Notes: a model not told the origin generated them from the sequence alone. Positions 7,762 to 17,143 are shown, counted from the stretch's first letter. The stretch: 28,069 nt of DNA from Firmicutes bacterium UBA7523 (GCA_002479415.1 DLMZ01000042.1:7956-36024), one strand, 5' to 3'. A program made the numbers and translations.

Positions 7762-7776
7762 AATTATACCATAATT
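7762..7776 (-). promoter_or_regulatory. Toxin-antitoxin promoter with overlapping operator
   Basis: On the minus strand TGGTATAAT is an extended -10 element (7763-7771), about 30 nt upstream of the antitoxin start. It sits inside the perfect inverted repeat AATTAT-acc-ATAATT (7762-7776), a likely binding site for the antitoxin. The -35 match is weak, which is usual for extended -10 promoters. Confidence 0.5.
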
Positions 7777-7865
7777 ATGTCCTCAATATCATCTTTAAAT
7801 ACAATATTTTATTGTAATGCAATAAGATATAAACATTCTAGCTTCCCTGAATGTTTCCTGGCATA

Positions 7866-7900
7866 TTAAAAAACTGCGGATTTTGTGTAAATCCGCAGTT
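7866..7900 (-). terminator. Terminator after the GerMN lipoprotein gene
   Basis: A perfect 11-bp inverted repeat (ACTGCGGATTT / AAATCCGCAGT) with a 5-nt loop, followed on the minus strand by TTTTTT, just beyond the stop codon at 7911. Confidence 0.85.
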
Positions 7901-7910
7901 AGGCTTTTAT

Positions 7911-8456
7911 CTAAAAAACAATAACATCTTCATTTCTAGTAAAATGTTCTTCTGCTGAAAAGTGGCCGCCGATTGTGTCAAACGTTTCGCCGTTAATCAA
8001 AAGACGAACCTCGTATTCTTCCAGTCCTTCCAGCTCAGTCAGTGTGTTGACAATACTATAAATAAGCAACGCTTCACTGGTGGAGCCGCCGTAAAAATTA
8101 TCGCGGAAGTTTTCGTTCAAATCAACAGTAATCAAGCCGTTTTCCACAGTGACTCCAAGGACTTCCGTTTCTGCAGGCATAAGCAACGCTGCTCCAGGAG
8201 TTATTGGCTCATACAAAAGCTCCGAAACCACAGCATAATGCAGTGATGTTCCTTCAGGAACTGTAATCGCACGCTCCTCAGAAACTAAATACTGTACTTC
8301 AGTGTCCACATAGTATAGAGTAACTGTTTCTGTATGGCTTTGATTATCCGAATCATTGGGAACCTCGGGCTGCGGAGAATTGCCTGTCAGAGAACAACCT
8401 GCGGCAGCAAGCATAAGCAGTATTGAAATCAATGCCAAAGTAAGTACCTTTTTCAT
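7911..8456 (-). CDS. GerMN-domain lipoprotein
   Basis: 181 residues. A lipoprotein signal peptide with lipobox AAAG-C (Cys21) is followed by a 25-residue acidic spacer and then a GerMN domain (about 48-170), including VPEGTSLHYAVVSELL, ITVDLNENFRDN and SIVNTLTELEGLEEYEVRLL. GerMN domains occur in GerM, needed for sporulation and germination in Bacillus, and in other envelope lipoproteins. It is probably anchored in the outer leaflet of the cell or forespore membrane. The ATG at 8456 is chosen because it starts the signal peptide and has a GGGGGG site 8 nt upstream. It lies downstream of purD but has its own -10-like TATAAT at 8487-8492. Confidence 0.85.
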   Translation of the reverse strand: MKKVLTLALISILLMLAAAGCSLTGNSPQPEVPNDSDNQSHTETVTLYYVDTEVQYLVSEERAITVPEGTSLHYAVVSELLYEPITPGAALLMPAETEVLGVTVENGLITVDLNENFRDNFYGGSTSEALLIYSIVNTLTELEGLEEYEVRLLINGETFDTIGGHFSAEEHFTRNEDVIVF

Positions 8457-8503
8457 AAGAATAACCCCCCATGTATATTTACTATCATTATACGCTGAGA
8501 ATG

Positions 8504-8539
8504 TTAAGTAATTCATAAAGGGGAATAAGGATTACTTAA
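8504..8539. repeat. 9-bp inverted repeat between purD and the GerMN gene
   Basis: TTAAGTAAT (8504-8512) and ATTACTTAA (8531-8539) form a perfect inverted repeat with an 18-nt loop. It lies between the purD stop and the -10-like TATAAT of the next gene. There is no T-run, so it is either a weak terminator, an mRNA-end hairpin or an operator. Confidence 0.4.
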
Positions 8540-8546
8540 TGCGATG

Positions 8547-9833
8547 TTAAATATCTCTAACATCTCTGCGCAAAGCCTTTTGCCCAATGTCTTGCCGATA
8601 TTGAGCGTCTTCAAAAGAAATCGCCTCCACAGCCGCATACGCTTTGTCGATGGCCAAACGAAGCGTTTCTCCCCAAGCGGTAACTCCAAGTACTCTGCCG
8701 CCTGCCGATACAACATTACCCCGCTTCAATTCGGTTCCGGCATGGAAAACAAATACGTCCTCCATAGCCGCAACTTTTTCCAGGCCGTTAATCACTCGGC
8801 CTTTATCATAGTGACCGGGATAACCGCCGGAGGCCATGACAACACAGGCTGTATGATTGTTGTGCCATTCAATTTTTTGTTCCTGCAGGCTACGGGTAAT
8901 TACAGAAAGCATTATAGTTACAAGGTCGCTTTTCAGCCTTGGCAGAACTGCCTGGCATTCAGGATCACCAAAGCGAACATTGTATTCTAAGACCTTTGGT
9001 CCGTTTGGTGTTATCATTAACCCCGCATATAACACTCCCTTATAAACAATCCCTTCCTGACGCAAGCCGGAAATGGTAGGGCGCAAAATCACTTTTTCAA
9101 CTTCAGCTAAAAGCTGCGGAGTAAGAACAGGTGCGGGAGAATATGCCCCCATACCACCGGTATTGGGGCCGGTATCTCCATCATAAGCCGCCTTATGGTC
9201 TTGAGCTGAAACCATAGGTATCACAGTGTCACCATCGGTAAATGCCAGTACTGAAACTTCTTCTCCTAATAAAAACTCCTCAATCACTACCCGGCTGCCC
9301 GCAGCACCAAAAGCCTGTTCAACCATAATCATGTTAACTGCATCCACAGCTTCTTCCACCGTCTCCGCAACTACCACACCTTTACCGGCAGCAAGCCCGT
9401 CTGCTTTAACAACAATAGGAGCGCCTTTCTCCCGGATGTATGCTATTGCGTCCGCGGCAACGTGAAAAACGCGGCTTTCAGCCGTTGGTATGTTATATTT
9501 CTGCATAATATCTTTAGCAAAAACCTTGCTGCCTTCCATCTGTGCAGCTCTTTTGTCAGGACCAAAAGCCAACAAGCCGGCTGCCGTAAAAGTATCTACG
9601 ATTCCCGCCGTCAGCGGGGCCTCGGGTCCCACAACAGTTAAATCTATTTCATTTTCCAAAGCAAAGCGAACCAGATTATCTATATCTTCTCCGGCAATGG
9701 GAACACATTCGGCAAGGCCTGCAATACCAGCGTTACCGGGTGCACAAAACACCTTTTGCACCCTTGGGCTTTTCAGCAATTGCCAAACTAAAGCATGCTC
9801 ACGACCGCCGCCGCCGACTACTAATATACGCAT
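8547..9833 (-). CDS. purD: Phosphoribosylamine-glycine ligase (GAR synthetase)
   Basis: 428 residues, an ATP-grasp enzyme that joins glycine to 5-phosphoribosylamine to form GAR, the second step of purine synthesis. Family signatures: start MRILVVGGGGREHALVWQL, VKADGLAAGKGVVVAE in the ATP-grasp core, and GDTGPNTGGMGAYSPAP and VRFGDPECQAVLPRL. GGGAGG lies about 7 nt before the ATG at 9833. It is the last gene of the pur operon, 52 bp after purH. Length and motifs are complete. Confidence 0.97.
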   Translation of the reverse strand: MRILVVGGGGREHALVWQLLKSPRVQKVFCAPGNAGIAGLAECVPIAGEDIDNLVRFALENEIDLTVVGPEAPLTAGIVDTFTAAGLLAFGPDKRAAQMEGSKVFAKDIMQKYNIPTAESRVFHVAADAIAYIREKGAPIVVKADGLAAGKGVVVAETVEEAVDAVNMIMVEQAFGAAGSRVVIEEFLLGEEVSVLAFTDGDTVIPMVSAQDHKAAYDGDTGPNTGGMGAYSPAPVLTPQLLAEVEKVILRPTISGLRQEGIVYKGVLYAGLMITPNGPKVLEYNVRFGDPECQAVLPRLKSDLVTIMLSVITRSLQEQKIEWHNNHTACVVMASGGYPGHYDKGRVINGLEKVAAMEDVFVFHAGTELKRGNVVSAGGRVLGVTAWGETLRLAIDKAYAAVEAISFEDAQYRQDIGQKALRRDVRDI

Positions 9834-9885
9834 CTCTTTCCTCCCAAATATAAGGCTGTCTTTTTTGTCTCTGTTGCTTCTTTTA

Positions 9886-11427
9886 TTAGTGCTTGAAATA
9901 ACGCCGACCGGTCATCATCATAGCTATTCCGTATTTCTTGCAGGTCTGAGTTGAATCCTGGTCCTTCATTGAACCGCCGGGCTGAACAATTGCTGTTACA
10001 CCGGCTTTGCCTGCTTCATCCACCGTATCAGGGAACGGGAAAAACGCATCGGAGGCTAACACACTGCCTTTAGCTTTTTCCCCGGCCTGCTCAATAGCAA
10101 TGCGTGCTGCTCCTACCCGGTTCATCTGCCCGGCACCGATACCTATTGTTTGCCCGTCTTTAACTAGAACGATGGCGTTGGATTTAACATGCTTAACAAC
10201 CTTCATGCCAAAAACCATATCGGCAATCTGTCTTGAATCAGGCGTAACGTCGGTAACCGCTTTCCAACCGGCCGAGTCAACAGCTTCAGTGTCAAGCTCC
10301 TGCACTAAAAGACCGCCGGAAACCTTCTTAACATCAAGGAGAGCTTTTTCCTTGGGAAGCGGTGCTTGCAGCAAGCGGATATCTTTCTTCTTCATGAGAA
10401 TAGCCAGTGCTTCTTCATCATATTCCGGAGCTATAATAACTTCAAGAAATATTTCACTCATTTTTGCTGCAGTCTTACCGTCCAAAATGCGGTTCACTGC
10501 CACGATGCCGCCGAAAATAGAAACGGGATCGGCATCAAAAGCACGCTCATAAGCAGCAAATATATCGTCAGCCACAGCCACACCGCAGGGGTTGGCATGC
10601 TTCACGGCGACAGCGGCCGGCTCACTGAATTCCTGCACCAGCTCCCAGGCCGCATTTAAATCGTTAATATTATTAAAGGAAAGCTCCTTGCCATGCAGCT
10701 GTTTCGCTCCTGCAACACTGCCCGGAGCAGCATTGGGTTCACGGTAAAACACGGCTTTCTGCTGCGGATTTTCACCGTAACGCAAATCCTGAACCTTTTG
10801 ATAAGGCAATACCATAGTTTCGGCAAAAAGCGGGGCTCCGTCGACCTTTTTATATAACCAGCCGCTAATCATAGCATCATACTCGGCGGTATGACTAAAG
10901 GCTTCAACAGCCAACTCGAACTTAGTAGCTTCACTCAGAGCGCCGTCTTTTTTCATCTCCTCTAATACAGAGCTATAGCGGGCCGGGTTAACTACAACTG
11001 CCACATCCTTAAAGTTCTTCGCTGCCGAGCGAACCATGGTGGGTCCGCCAATATCAATATTTTCAATGGCCTGGGCTAAGGTAACATCAGGCTTGGCCAC
11101 AGTTTGAGCAAAGGGATAAAGATTAACTGCCACCAAATCTATAGAGCCGATACCGTGCTCCTCCATCTGCTGCAGATGTGAGTCTTCATCTCGGCGAGCC
11201 AAAATTCCGCCATGAATTTTGGGGTGCAGCGTTTTTACTCGCCCGTCCAATATTTCCGGAAACCCAGTTATTTCAGATACGCTTTTTACCGGCACTCCAG
11301 CGTCGGCCAACGCCTTTTTTGTGCCTCCTGTGGAGATTACAGTATAGCCCTCTTCCACCAGGCCTTTAGCAAAGTCAACCAAACCGGTCTTGTCCGACAC
11401 GCTCAATAACGCTAATTTAGTCTTCAT
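9886..11427 (-). CDS. purH: Bifunctional AICAR transformylase / IMP cyclohydrolase
   Basis: 513 residues carrying out the last two steps to IMP. The N-terminal MGS-like IMP cyclohydrolase part has VISTGGTKKAL and RVKTLHPKIHGGILARR. The C-terminal AICAR transformylase part has KHANPCG and SDAFFPFPDTVDEA. The ATG at 11427 overlaps the end of purN by 11 nt; a TTG just before it at 11430 is nearer to the GAAGGTG site and could be the true start. Complete. Confidence 0.97.
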   Translation of the reverse strand: MKTKLALLSVSDKTGLVDFAKGLVEEGYTVISTGGTKKALADAGVPVKSVSEITGFPEILDGRVKTLHPKIHGGILARRDEDSHLQQMEEHGIGSIDLVAVNLYPFAQTVAKPDVTLAQAIENIDIGGPTMVRSAAKNFKDVAVVVNPARYSSVLEEMKKDGALSEATKFELAVEAFSHTAEYDAMISGWLYKKVDGAPLFAETMVLPYQKVQDLRYGENPQQKAVFYREPNAAPGSVAGAKQLHGKELSFNNINDLNAAWELVQEFSEPAAVAVKHANPCGVAVADDIFAAYERAFDADPVSIFGGIVAVNRILDGKTAAKMSEIFLEVIIAPEYDEEALAILMKKKDIRLLQAPLPKEKALLDVKKVSGGLLVQELDTEAVDSAGWKAVTDVTPDSRQIADMVFGMKVVKHVKSNAIVLVKDGQTIGIGAGQMNRVGAARIAIEQAGEKAKGSVLASDAFFPFPDTVDEAGKAGVTAIVQPGGSMKDQDSTQTCKKYGIAMMMTGRRYFKH

Positions 11428-12028
11428 CAATAATACACCTTCTTCCCTGTATTTTTAGCTTGCCGCGCACCCATAAATCTATTGCGCGCGGATAAAGCCT
11501 GTATTCCAAGGAATGTATCCTTTGGTGCAGGCTCTCTTTTGTATCATCCTCCCGAACAGGTACGGCTTCCTGAAGAATAATAGGGCCTGTATCCATTCCC
11601 TCATCCACGAAATGGACTGTACAGCCACTAACCTTTACGCCGTAAGCCAACGCATCCTCCACGCCGTGCCCTCCGGGGAAAGCAGGCAGAAGTGACGGAT
11701 GAATGTTTAAAACACGACGGTTAAAAGCCATAACAAAATATGGACTCAACAAACGCATAAAGCCTGCAAGGACAACCAAGTCAATTCCCTGTTCCTCTAA
11801 GTATGTGACTAAGTCGCGGTCATACTCTTCCCTGGAGGTATAGCGTGACGCACTTAAATGCTTTGTTTTTATCCCCTTTATTTTTGCTCGTTCCAGTGCA
11901 TAAGCATTTTCTCTGTCACTTACAACCAGGGTTACTGCCGCACCTTTAATCTCTCCATTGTCTACCGCATCGAGGATGGCCTGCAAATTGCTGCCGTTCC
12001 CCGATGCCAACACCGCAATTTTTTTCAT
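11417..12028 (-). CDS. purN: Phosphoribosylglycinamide formyltransferase
   Basis: 203 residues. It transfers the formyl group from 10-formyl-THF to GAR, making FGAR. The catalytic residues are visible as Asn108 and His110 in NIHPSLLPAFPG and Asp146 in DEGMDTGP. The start MKKIAVLASGNGSNLQAILD is typical. It begins 40 bp after purM and overlaps purH. Confidence 0.97.
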   Translation of the reverse strand: MKKIAVLASGNGSNLQAILDAVDNGEIKGAAVTLVVSDRENAYALERAKIKGIKTKHLSASRYTSREEYDRDLVTYLEEQGIDLVVLAGFMRLLSPYFVMAFNRRVLNIHPSLLPAFPGGHGVEDALAYGVKVSGCTVHFVDEGMDTGPIILQEAVPVREDDTKESLHQRIHSLEYRLYPRAIDLWVRGKLKIQGRRCIIDED

Positions 12029-12068
12029 TATATCATCCCCCGTTGGAGATTAGCAATGTTACCTGCCA

Positions 12069-13097
12069 TTAAAGCTGAACTCCTTCGCCTTCAATAATTT
12101 CACCGATAAGTACAGGGTTTTCACCTAAGTCTGTCAAAACACGGGCTGCTTCATATTTTTCTTCTTCCGGGACAACAAAAATATAGCCAATACCCATATT
12201 AAACGCACGATACATTTCCTTTTCCGGCACGTTGCCCATTTCTTTTAGAAGCTTAAAAACCGGAGGAATCTCCCAAGAAGCACAGTCAATCCTAGCGCCA
12301 AGTCCTTCCGGCAAACAGCGGGGAACGTTTTCCAAAAGGCCGCCGCCGGTGATATGTGCCATGCCGCGTACAGTAACACGGGACAGCAATTCCAGCACGG
12401 AGCGGACATAAATTCTCGTAGGCGTTAACAGTTCTTCTCCCAGCGCCCGGCCAAACTCAGGCACCAGCGTTTCCACCGACCAGCCCGCCTTTTCAAAAAA
12501 TACTTTGCGTGCCAGTGAAAATCCGTTGCTATGCAGCCCGGAGGAAGGCAACCCGATTATGGCGTCACCAGGCTTTGTGCCGGCGCCGCTCACAATTTTC
12601 GAGCGGTCCACCACTCCCACCGTAAATCCTGCCAGGTCATATTCACCTTCCGGATAAAACCCGGGCATCTCTGCCGTTTCCCCTCCGATGAGAGCACAGC
12701 CCGCCAAGCGGCACCCGGTAGCAACACCGCTGACAATTTGGGCCACTTTCTCAGGCTCCAGCTTGCCAACAGCCAAATAGTCAAGAAAGAATAGAGGCTC
12801 CGCACCTTGCACCACCACATCATTTACACACATGGCTACCGCATCTTGCCCAATTGTATCATGCTTATTCATTAGAAAAGCCACTTTCAGCTTAGTCCCA
12901 ACACCATCTGTGCCGGAAACTAGGACAGGCTCTTTATATTTCTTTATATCTAAGGAAAAAAGGCCGCCAAACCCGCCTATATCTGTCATGACTTCCGGGC
13001 GGAAGGTGGTACGTACAGCGCTGCGCATTAGCCGAACAGCTTCATTGCCGGCATCGATATCCACCCCAGAATCTTTATATGTGTATTCCACAGCCAC
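12069..13097 (-). CDS. purM: Phosphoribosylformylglycinamidine cyclo-ligase (AIR synthetase)
   Basis: About 342 residues, converting FGAM to AIR with ATP. Motifs: SGTDGVGTKLKVA, GGETAEMPGFYP and HITGGGLLENVPR. The start is uncertain. I choose GTG at 13097 (MAVEYTYKDSGVDIDAG), which matches the family N-terminus and follows a G-rich ribosome binding site (ACGGGGGGTG); GTG at 13091 is the alternative. The ATGs at 13121-13124 would add residues not seen in the family. The start lies inside the end of purF, an overlap of about 23 nt that implies translational coupling. Confidence 0.94.
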   Translation of the reverse strand: MAVEYTYKDSGVDIDAGNEAVRLMRSAVRTTFRPEVMTDIGGFGGLFSLDIKKYKEPVLVSGTDGVGTKLKVAFLMNKHDTIGQDAVAMCVNDVVVQGAEPLFFLDYLAVGKLEPEKVAQIVSGVATGCRLAGCALIGGETAEMPGFYPEGEYDLAGFTVGVVDRSKIVSGAGTKPGDAIIGLPSSGLHSNGFSLARKVFFEKAGWSVETLVPEFGRALGEELLTPTRIYVRSVLELLSRVTVRGMAHITGGGLLENVPRCLPEGLGARIDCASWEIPPVFKLLKEMGNVPEKEMYRAFNMGIGYIFVVPEEEKYEAARVLTDLGENPVLIGEIIEGEGVQL

Positions 13098-14538
13098 CGC
13101 ACCCCCCGTTGTCTTCTTCATCATTCATTAGTTTGTTGTGTCTACAGTTGCCGATTTTAATCGGGTAACAGCCGGAAAAACAAGCTGTGCAGAATCCGTT
13201 CTTAGCCAAGCCTATTGATTCTACCATTCCTTCTTCGCTCAGGAATCCAAGTGAATCGGCACCAATAGCTTTAGCAATACCGGGAACGTCTAACTGCGCA
13301 GCAATCAGTTCCCCTGTAGCGGATGTATCAATCCCATAAAAACAAGAGCATTTAACGGGTGGAGAACTAATAAGCACATGTACTTCCTTTGCACCTGCAT
13401 TGCGCAGCATTTGAATAATATGCTTGGATGTAGTGCCGCGGACGATGGAGTCATCCACCATAACAACTCTTTTCCCTTCCACGATTTGCCGAACAGGATT
13501 AAGCTTAAGCTTAACTCCCAAATCCCTAATCTGCTGTGTAGGCTGAATAAAGGTGCGGCCAATATATTTATTTTTAATAAAACCCATTTCGTATGGAAGC
13601 CCCAGCTGCTCCGCCACGCCTGATGCGGCGGAAAGTGACGAATCGGGAACACCTGTTACGATGTCGGCTTCTACCGGATGTTCTTGAGCTAAGCGCCGTC
13701 CCAACTGTTTGCGGGCCATATGCACGTTGCGACCTTCAAGGTTACTGTCAGGGCGGGCAAAATATATAAACTCAAAAACACAGAGAGAATTTCCTTCTGA
13801 TTCAGCAATCTGTTCACTGCGCACACCATCAGCATCAATAACTACCATTTCACCGGGCTTAATGTCCCGGACAAATTCTGCTCCAACAGTATCAAAAGCG
13901 CAGGTTTCCGAAGCCAAAACATATCCCGAGGCAGTGCGCCCCAGAGAAAGAGGACGTATGCCCTTCGGATCACGCAAACCAATCAGCTTATCTCTAGTCA
14001 TCAAGATAAAGGTATATGCACCACGAATAACTGGAACAGCCTTTTTAACCGCAGCCTCTATATCTTTTTCGCCTGAACGGGCAATGAGGTGAGCAATCAC
14101 CTCACTGTCGGTTGTGGCCTGAAAAATGGAACCGCCATCCTCCAGCTCGGCGCGTAATTCACCGCCGTTTACTAAATTTCCGTTATGCACAATAGACAAA
14201 AAACCGTTGCGATAGCGTACCAGCAAGGGCTGTGCATTAACTAATAAGCTGGAGCCGGTAGTAGAATAGCGCACATGGCCGACGGCTATATCACCGTTAA
14301 GGCGCTGCAGCTTTGATGTGTCGTTAAATACCTCGGACACCAGGCCCATTCCCTTTTCCCCTCTAATAGTTTTCCCGTTGGACACGGCAATACCGGCGCT
14401 TTCCTGACCCCGATGCTGCAGAGCGTATAATCCGTAATAAGTCAGTTGGGCTACATCACTGCCCGGAGAGAAAATGCCAAACACCCCGCACTCTTCCCTC
14501 ATTTTATCTCCATCAAGGTCAATGTCAGCCTTCCACAT
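13075..14538 (-). CDS. purF: Amidophosphoribosyltransferase (Fe-S type)
   Basis: 487 residues, catalysing the committed step from PRPP and glutamine to phosphoribosylamine. The nucleophile is Cys17 (EECGVFGIF), exposed by removing a 16-residue propeptide. The PRPP loop is VVMVDDSIVRGTT (358-370). Candidate ligands for a Bacillus-type [4Fe-4S] cluster are Cys253, Cys397/399, Cys450 and Cys453. The ATG at 14538 shares one base with the purC stop (TAATG) and has AGGGGGAG upstream. ATG at 14502 (MREECG), with GGAG 5 nt before it, is an alternative. The C-terminal tail (GGCGGCGIHI) is unusual and coincides with the purM start region. Confidence 0.97.
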   Translation of the reverse strand: MWKADIDLDGDKMREECGVFGIFSPGSDVAQLTYYGLYALQHRGQESAGIAVSNGKTIRGEKGMGLVSEVFNDTSKLQRLNGDIAVGHVRYSTTGSSLLVNAQPLLVRYRNGFLSIVHNGNLVNGGELRAELEDGGSIFQATTDSEVIAHLIARSGEKDIEAAVKKAVPVIRGAYTFILMTRDKLIGLRDPKGIRPLSLGRTASGYVLASETCAFDTVGAEFVRDIKPGEMVVIDADGVRSEQIAESEGNSLCVFEFIYFARPDSNLEGRNVHMARKQLGRRLAQEHPVEADIVTGVPDSSLSAASGVAEQLGLPYEMGFIKNKYIGRTFIQPTQQIRDLGVKLKLNPVRQIVEGKRVVMVDDSIVRGTTSKHIIQMLRNAGAKEVHVLISSPPVKCSCFYGIDTSATGELIAAQLDVPGIAKAIGADSLGFLSEEGMVESIGLAKNGFCTACFSGCYPIKIGNCRHNKLMNDEEDNGGCGGCGIHI

Positions 14539-15251
14539 TAACTTACTCCCCCTGTTAGCCGTTTAAGTATTTCTTCATATGCCTCGCTTACACCGCCTAA
14601 ATCACGCCTAAAGCGATCCTTATCCAATTTTTCTTTAGTCTTAGCGTCCCAGAAACGGCATGTGTCAGGTGATATTTCGTCACCCAACAACACATTGCCT
14701 GCAAAAAGACCAAATTCAAGCTTAAAATCAATGAGCATAATTTCTTTATCTCTTAAAAAAGCAACAAGTATCTCGTTAATTCTAAGAGCTTTCTCGGCTA
14801 TTTCCCTTACCTGCTCCGGAGTTGCTATTTCCATAGCATAAATGTGATACTCATTAATCATGGGATCGCCCAACGCATCATCTTTATAATAAAACTCCAG
14901 TACAGGGCGGGACATGGATGTACCCTCGGCAAGACCCAACCGTTTGGCCAAGCTGCCGGCCGCAATATTCCGCACCACAACCTCCACCTGCAGAATAGAA
15001 AGCTTTTTAACCAGCATTTCCCGCTCAGACAAGCGCTGCACATAATGGCTGGGGATACCCTCAGCCGCCAACAGCTCAAAGAAAAAGGAAGCAATCTTGT
15101 TGTTCAGCACGCCTTTATTCGTGATTTGCCCTTTCTTTTCTCCGTTAAAAGCAGTGGCATCATCCTTGTACTCCACCACTACCAAAGACGGGTCTGAGGT
15201 TGCGTAAATTCTTTTGGCTTTGCCTTCGTATAAGAACTCTTTTTTATCCAC
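14538..15251 (-). CDS. purC: SAICAR synthetase
   Basis: About 237 residues, joining aspartate to CAIR. Family features are the start KKEFLYEGKAKRIYAT, VEVVVRNIAAGSLAKRLGL and LIDFKLEFG. I choose GTG at 15251 because the AAAGGGG site is 8 nt upstream and the product then begins as family members do. ATG at 15257 is only 2 nt from that site, and the TTG at 15278 lacks one. It lies 30 bp after purB and overlaps purF by 1 nt. Confidence 0.96.
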   Translation of the reverse strand: MDKKEFLYEGKAKRIYATSDPSLVVVEYKDDATAFNGEKKGQITNKGVLNNKIASFFFELLAAEGIPSHYVQRLSEREMLVKKLSILQVEVVVRNIAAGSLAKRLGLAEGTSMSRPVLEFYYKDDALGDPMINEYHIYAMEIATPEQVREIAEKALRINEILVAFLRDKEIMLIDFKLEFGLFAGNVLLGDEISPDTCRFWDAKTKEKLDKDRFRRDLGGVSEAYEEILKRLTGGVS

Positions 15252-15281
15252 GCCCATATCCCCTTTACTTTTTTTCAACAG

Positions 15282-16574
15282 TTATAATCCTAAACGACCA
15301 AAAATTTCATCCACACGCTGTAGATGATAGCGCGGATTGAAGCACTCCTCAAGCCCGCTTTCGGTCAATGTGCTCATAATCTGCCCGTCCTCAGACAGTA
15401 TTTCCTTAAACGGACGCTTTTCACCCCAAGCCTTCATAGCATACTTTTGCACCAGATCATAAGCAGACTCCCGAGTCATGCCTTTTTCAATTAGCGTCAG
15501 CAAAACACGCTGCGAGTAAGTAAGGCCCAACGTAGTCTCCATGTTTCTTTTCATATTGTCCGGGTACACATGAAGGTCACGAACAATTCTTGTCATGCTG
15601 CGCAGCATATAGTTAACTAATATTGTGCTGTCGGGGACGGCAACTCGCTCCGCTGAGGAATGGGAAATATCACGTTCATGCCAAAGCGGCATATTCTCCA
15701 GCGCAACCATAGCGTTGGCACGAACAATTCTCGACAATCCCGTAATTTGTTCACAGTTCACCGGATTACGTTTATGGGGCATGGCCGAAGAACCTTTTTG
15801 CCCCGCATAAAACGGCTCCTCCACTTCCCGCACTTCCGTCTTCTGCAGGTTGCGAATTTCAGTGGCCAGCTTGTCCAGCGTACCTGCCACGATAGCCAAA
15901 GTTGTCATATATTCAGCGTGACGGTCACGCTGCAAAATCTGGGTAGAAACCGGCGCCGGCTTCAACCCCATTTTTTCACAAACATATTCCTCCACAAAAG
16001 GCGGGATATTGGCGAATGTCCCTACAGCACCCGACATTTTGCCAAAAGCAATGTTATCTCTAGCACGCTTCATTCTTTCCAGGTTACGTTCCATTTCCGC
16101 AACGTAAAGAGCCAGTTTCAGCCCGAATGTGGTAGGTTCGGCATGAACTCCATGGGTTCTTCCCATAACAACAGTATACTTATGCTCGGTGGCTTTTACT
16201 TTCAGAGCATCTGTCAACGCCTGCAAGTCAGCTATAATAAGGTCAGCCGCATCTCGCATTAATGCAGCCAGGGAAGTATCAACTACATCGGAGGATGTAA
16301 GGCCGTAATGAACATATTTTGACTCGTCCCCCAAAGATTCGGAAACACAGCGAGTGAACGCCACGACATCATGCCTGGTTTGAGCTTCAATTTCTAAAAT
16401 ACGCTCCACAGAAAAAGTTGCCTTTTCCCGAATAGCTTTGACCGGTTCAGCCGGAATAACGCCCAGTTCAACCCAAGCTTCACACGCAAAAATCTCAATA
16501 TCTAACCATTTTTTAAATTTGTTTTCCAGTGTCCAAATCCCTGCCATCTCAGGCAAACTATAACGTTCAATCAT
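15282..16574 (-). CDS. purB: Adenylosuccinate lyase
   Basis: 430 residues. It cleaves both SAICAR (to AICAR) and adenylosuccinate (to AMP), releasing fumarate. The fumarase/ASL signature GSSAMPHKRNP is at 261-271. His68 (TRHDV) and His141 (RTHGVHAEP) match catalytic positions of the family. It starts MIERYSLPEMAGIWTLENKF, normal for the family, and lies 22 bp after purE. Complete. Confidence 0.97.
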   Translation of the reverse strand: MIERYSLPEMAGIWTLENKFKKWLDIEIFACEAWVELGVIPAEPVKAIREKATFSVERILEIEAQTRHDVVAFTRCVSESLGDESKYVHYGLTSSDVVDTSLAALMRDAADLIIADLQALTDALKVKATEHKYTVVMGRTHGVHAEPTTFGLKLALYVAEMERNLERMKRARDNIAFGKMSGAVGTFANIPPFVEEYVCEKMGLKPAPVSTQILQRDRHAEYMTTLAIVAGTLDKLATEIRNLQKTEVREVEEPFYAGQKGSSAMPHKRNPVNCEQITGLSRIVRANAMVALENMPLWHERDISHSSAERVAVPDSTILVNYMLRSMTRIVRDLHVYPDNMKRNMETTLGLTYSQRVLLTLIEKGMTRESAYDLVQKYAMKAWGEKRPFKEILSEDGQIMSTLTESGLEECFNPRYHLQRVDEIFGRLGL

Positions 16575-16596
16575 CTCTTCACCTCAGCCAAAATAT

Positions 16597-17130
16597 TTAC
16601 TCTGTGCCCTGCATTTTATCTAAATAACGCCTGTACCCTTCATTTTCAAGGGATGCGGCCTTGTTTTCCACAGTATTACGTAAAGCTTCCTTAAAAGTAA
16701 CCATTTTGCGTCTTAATTCTTCATCCGCAGTTCCTAAGATTTGCAGTGCCAGCAATCCGGCGTTCCTTGCCCCGTTAATTGCCACTGTGGCTACCGGCAC
16801 ACCGGGGGGCATCTGCACAATAGAATAAAGAGAATCAACACCGCCCAGAGCCGCTGTCTTAACAGGAACGCCTATAACAGGCAGTTCAGTAATTGACGCC
16901 ACCATACCCGGCAGATGAGCGGCCCCTCCCGCTCCAGCAATAATCACCTTCAAGCCCCTGCCGGCCCCTTCCTCCGCATAACGGTAAAGGCGCTCGGGCG
17001 TACGGTGAGCCGATACTATAGTCAGTTCATAAGCAACTTCAAATTGGTCCAAAATTTCCGCTGCCGCACTCATAACCGGCAAATCAGAGTCGCTGCCCAT
17101 AATAATTCCTACCAAAGGCCGTCCTGTCAT
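16597..17130 (-). CDS. purE: N5-CAIR mutase, class I PurE
   Basis: 177 residues. It has the class I PurE signature GSDSD at 12-16 and SAHRTP at 40-45 (His42). It converts N5-CAIR to CAIR and needs PurK, which is encoded just upstream. AAGGAGG lies about 8 nt before the ATG, and the gap to purK is 13 bp. Confidence 0.96.
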   Translation of the reverse strand: MTGRPLVGIIMGSDSDLPVMSAAAEILDQFEVAYELTIVSAHRTPERLYRYAEEGAGRGLKVIIAGAGGAAHLPGMVASITELPVIGVPVKTAALGGVDSLYSIVQMPPGVPVATVAINGARNAGLLALQILGTADEELRRKMVTFKEALRNTVENKAASLENEGYRRYLDKMQGTE

Positions 17131-17143
17131 ATACTATACCTCC

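Noticed and set aside
9226..10659. Long plus-strand frames opposite purD and purH
   Set aside because: Both underlying genes are unmistakable; the opposite frames only reflect codon bias.
13305..13652. 115-codon minus-strand frame inside purF
   Set aside because: Out of frame with purF, which shows all catalytic motifs across this stretch.
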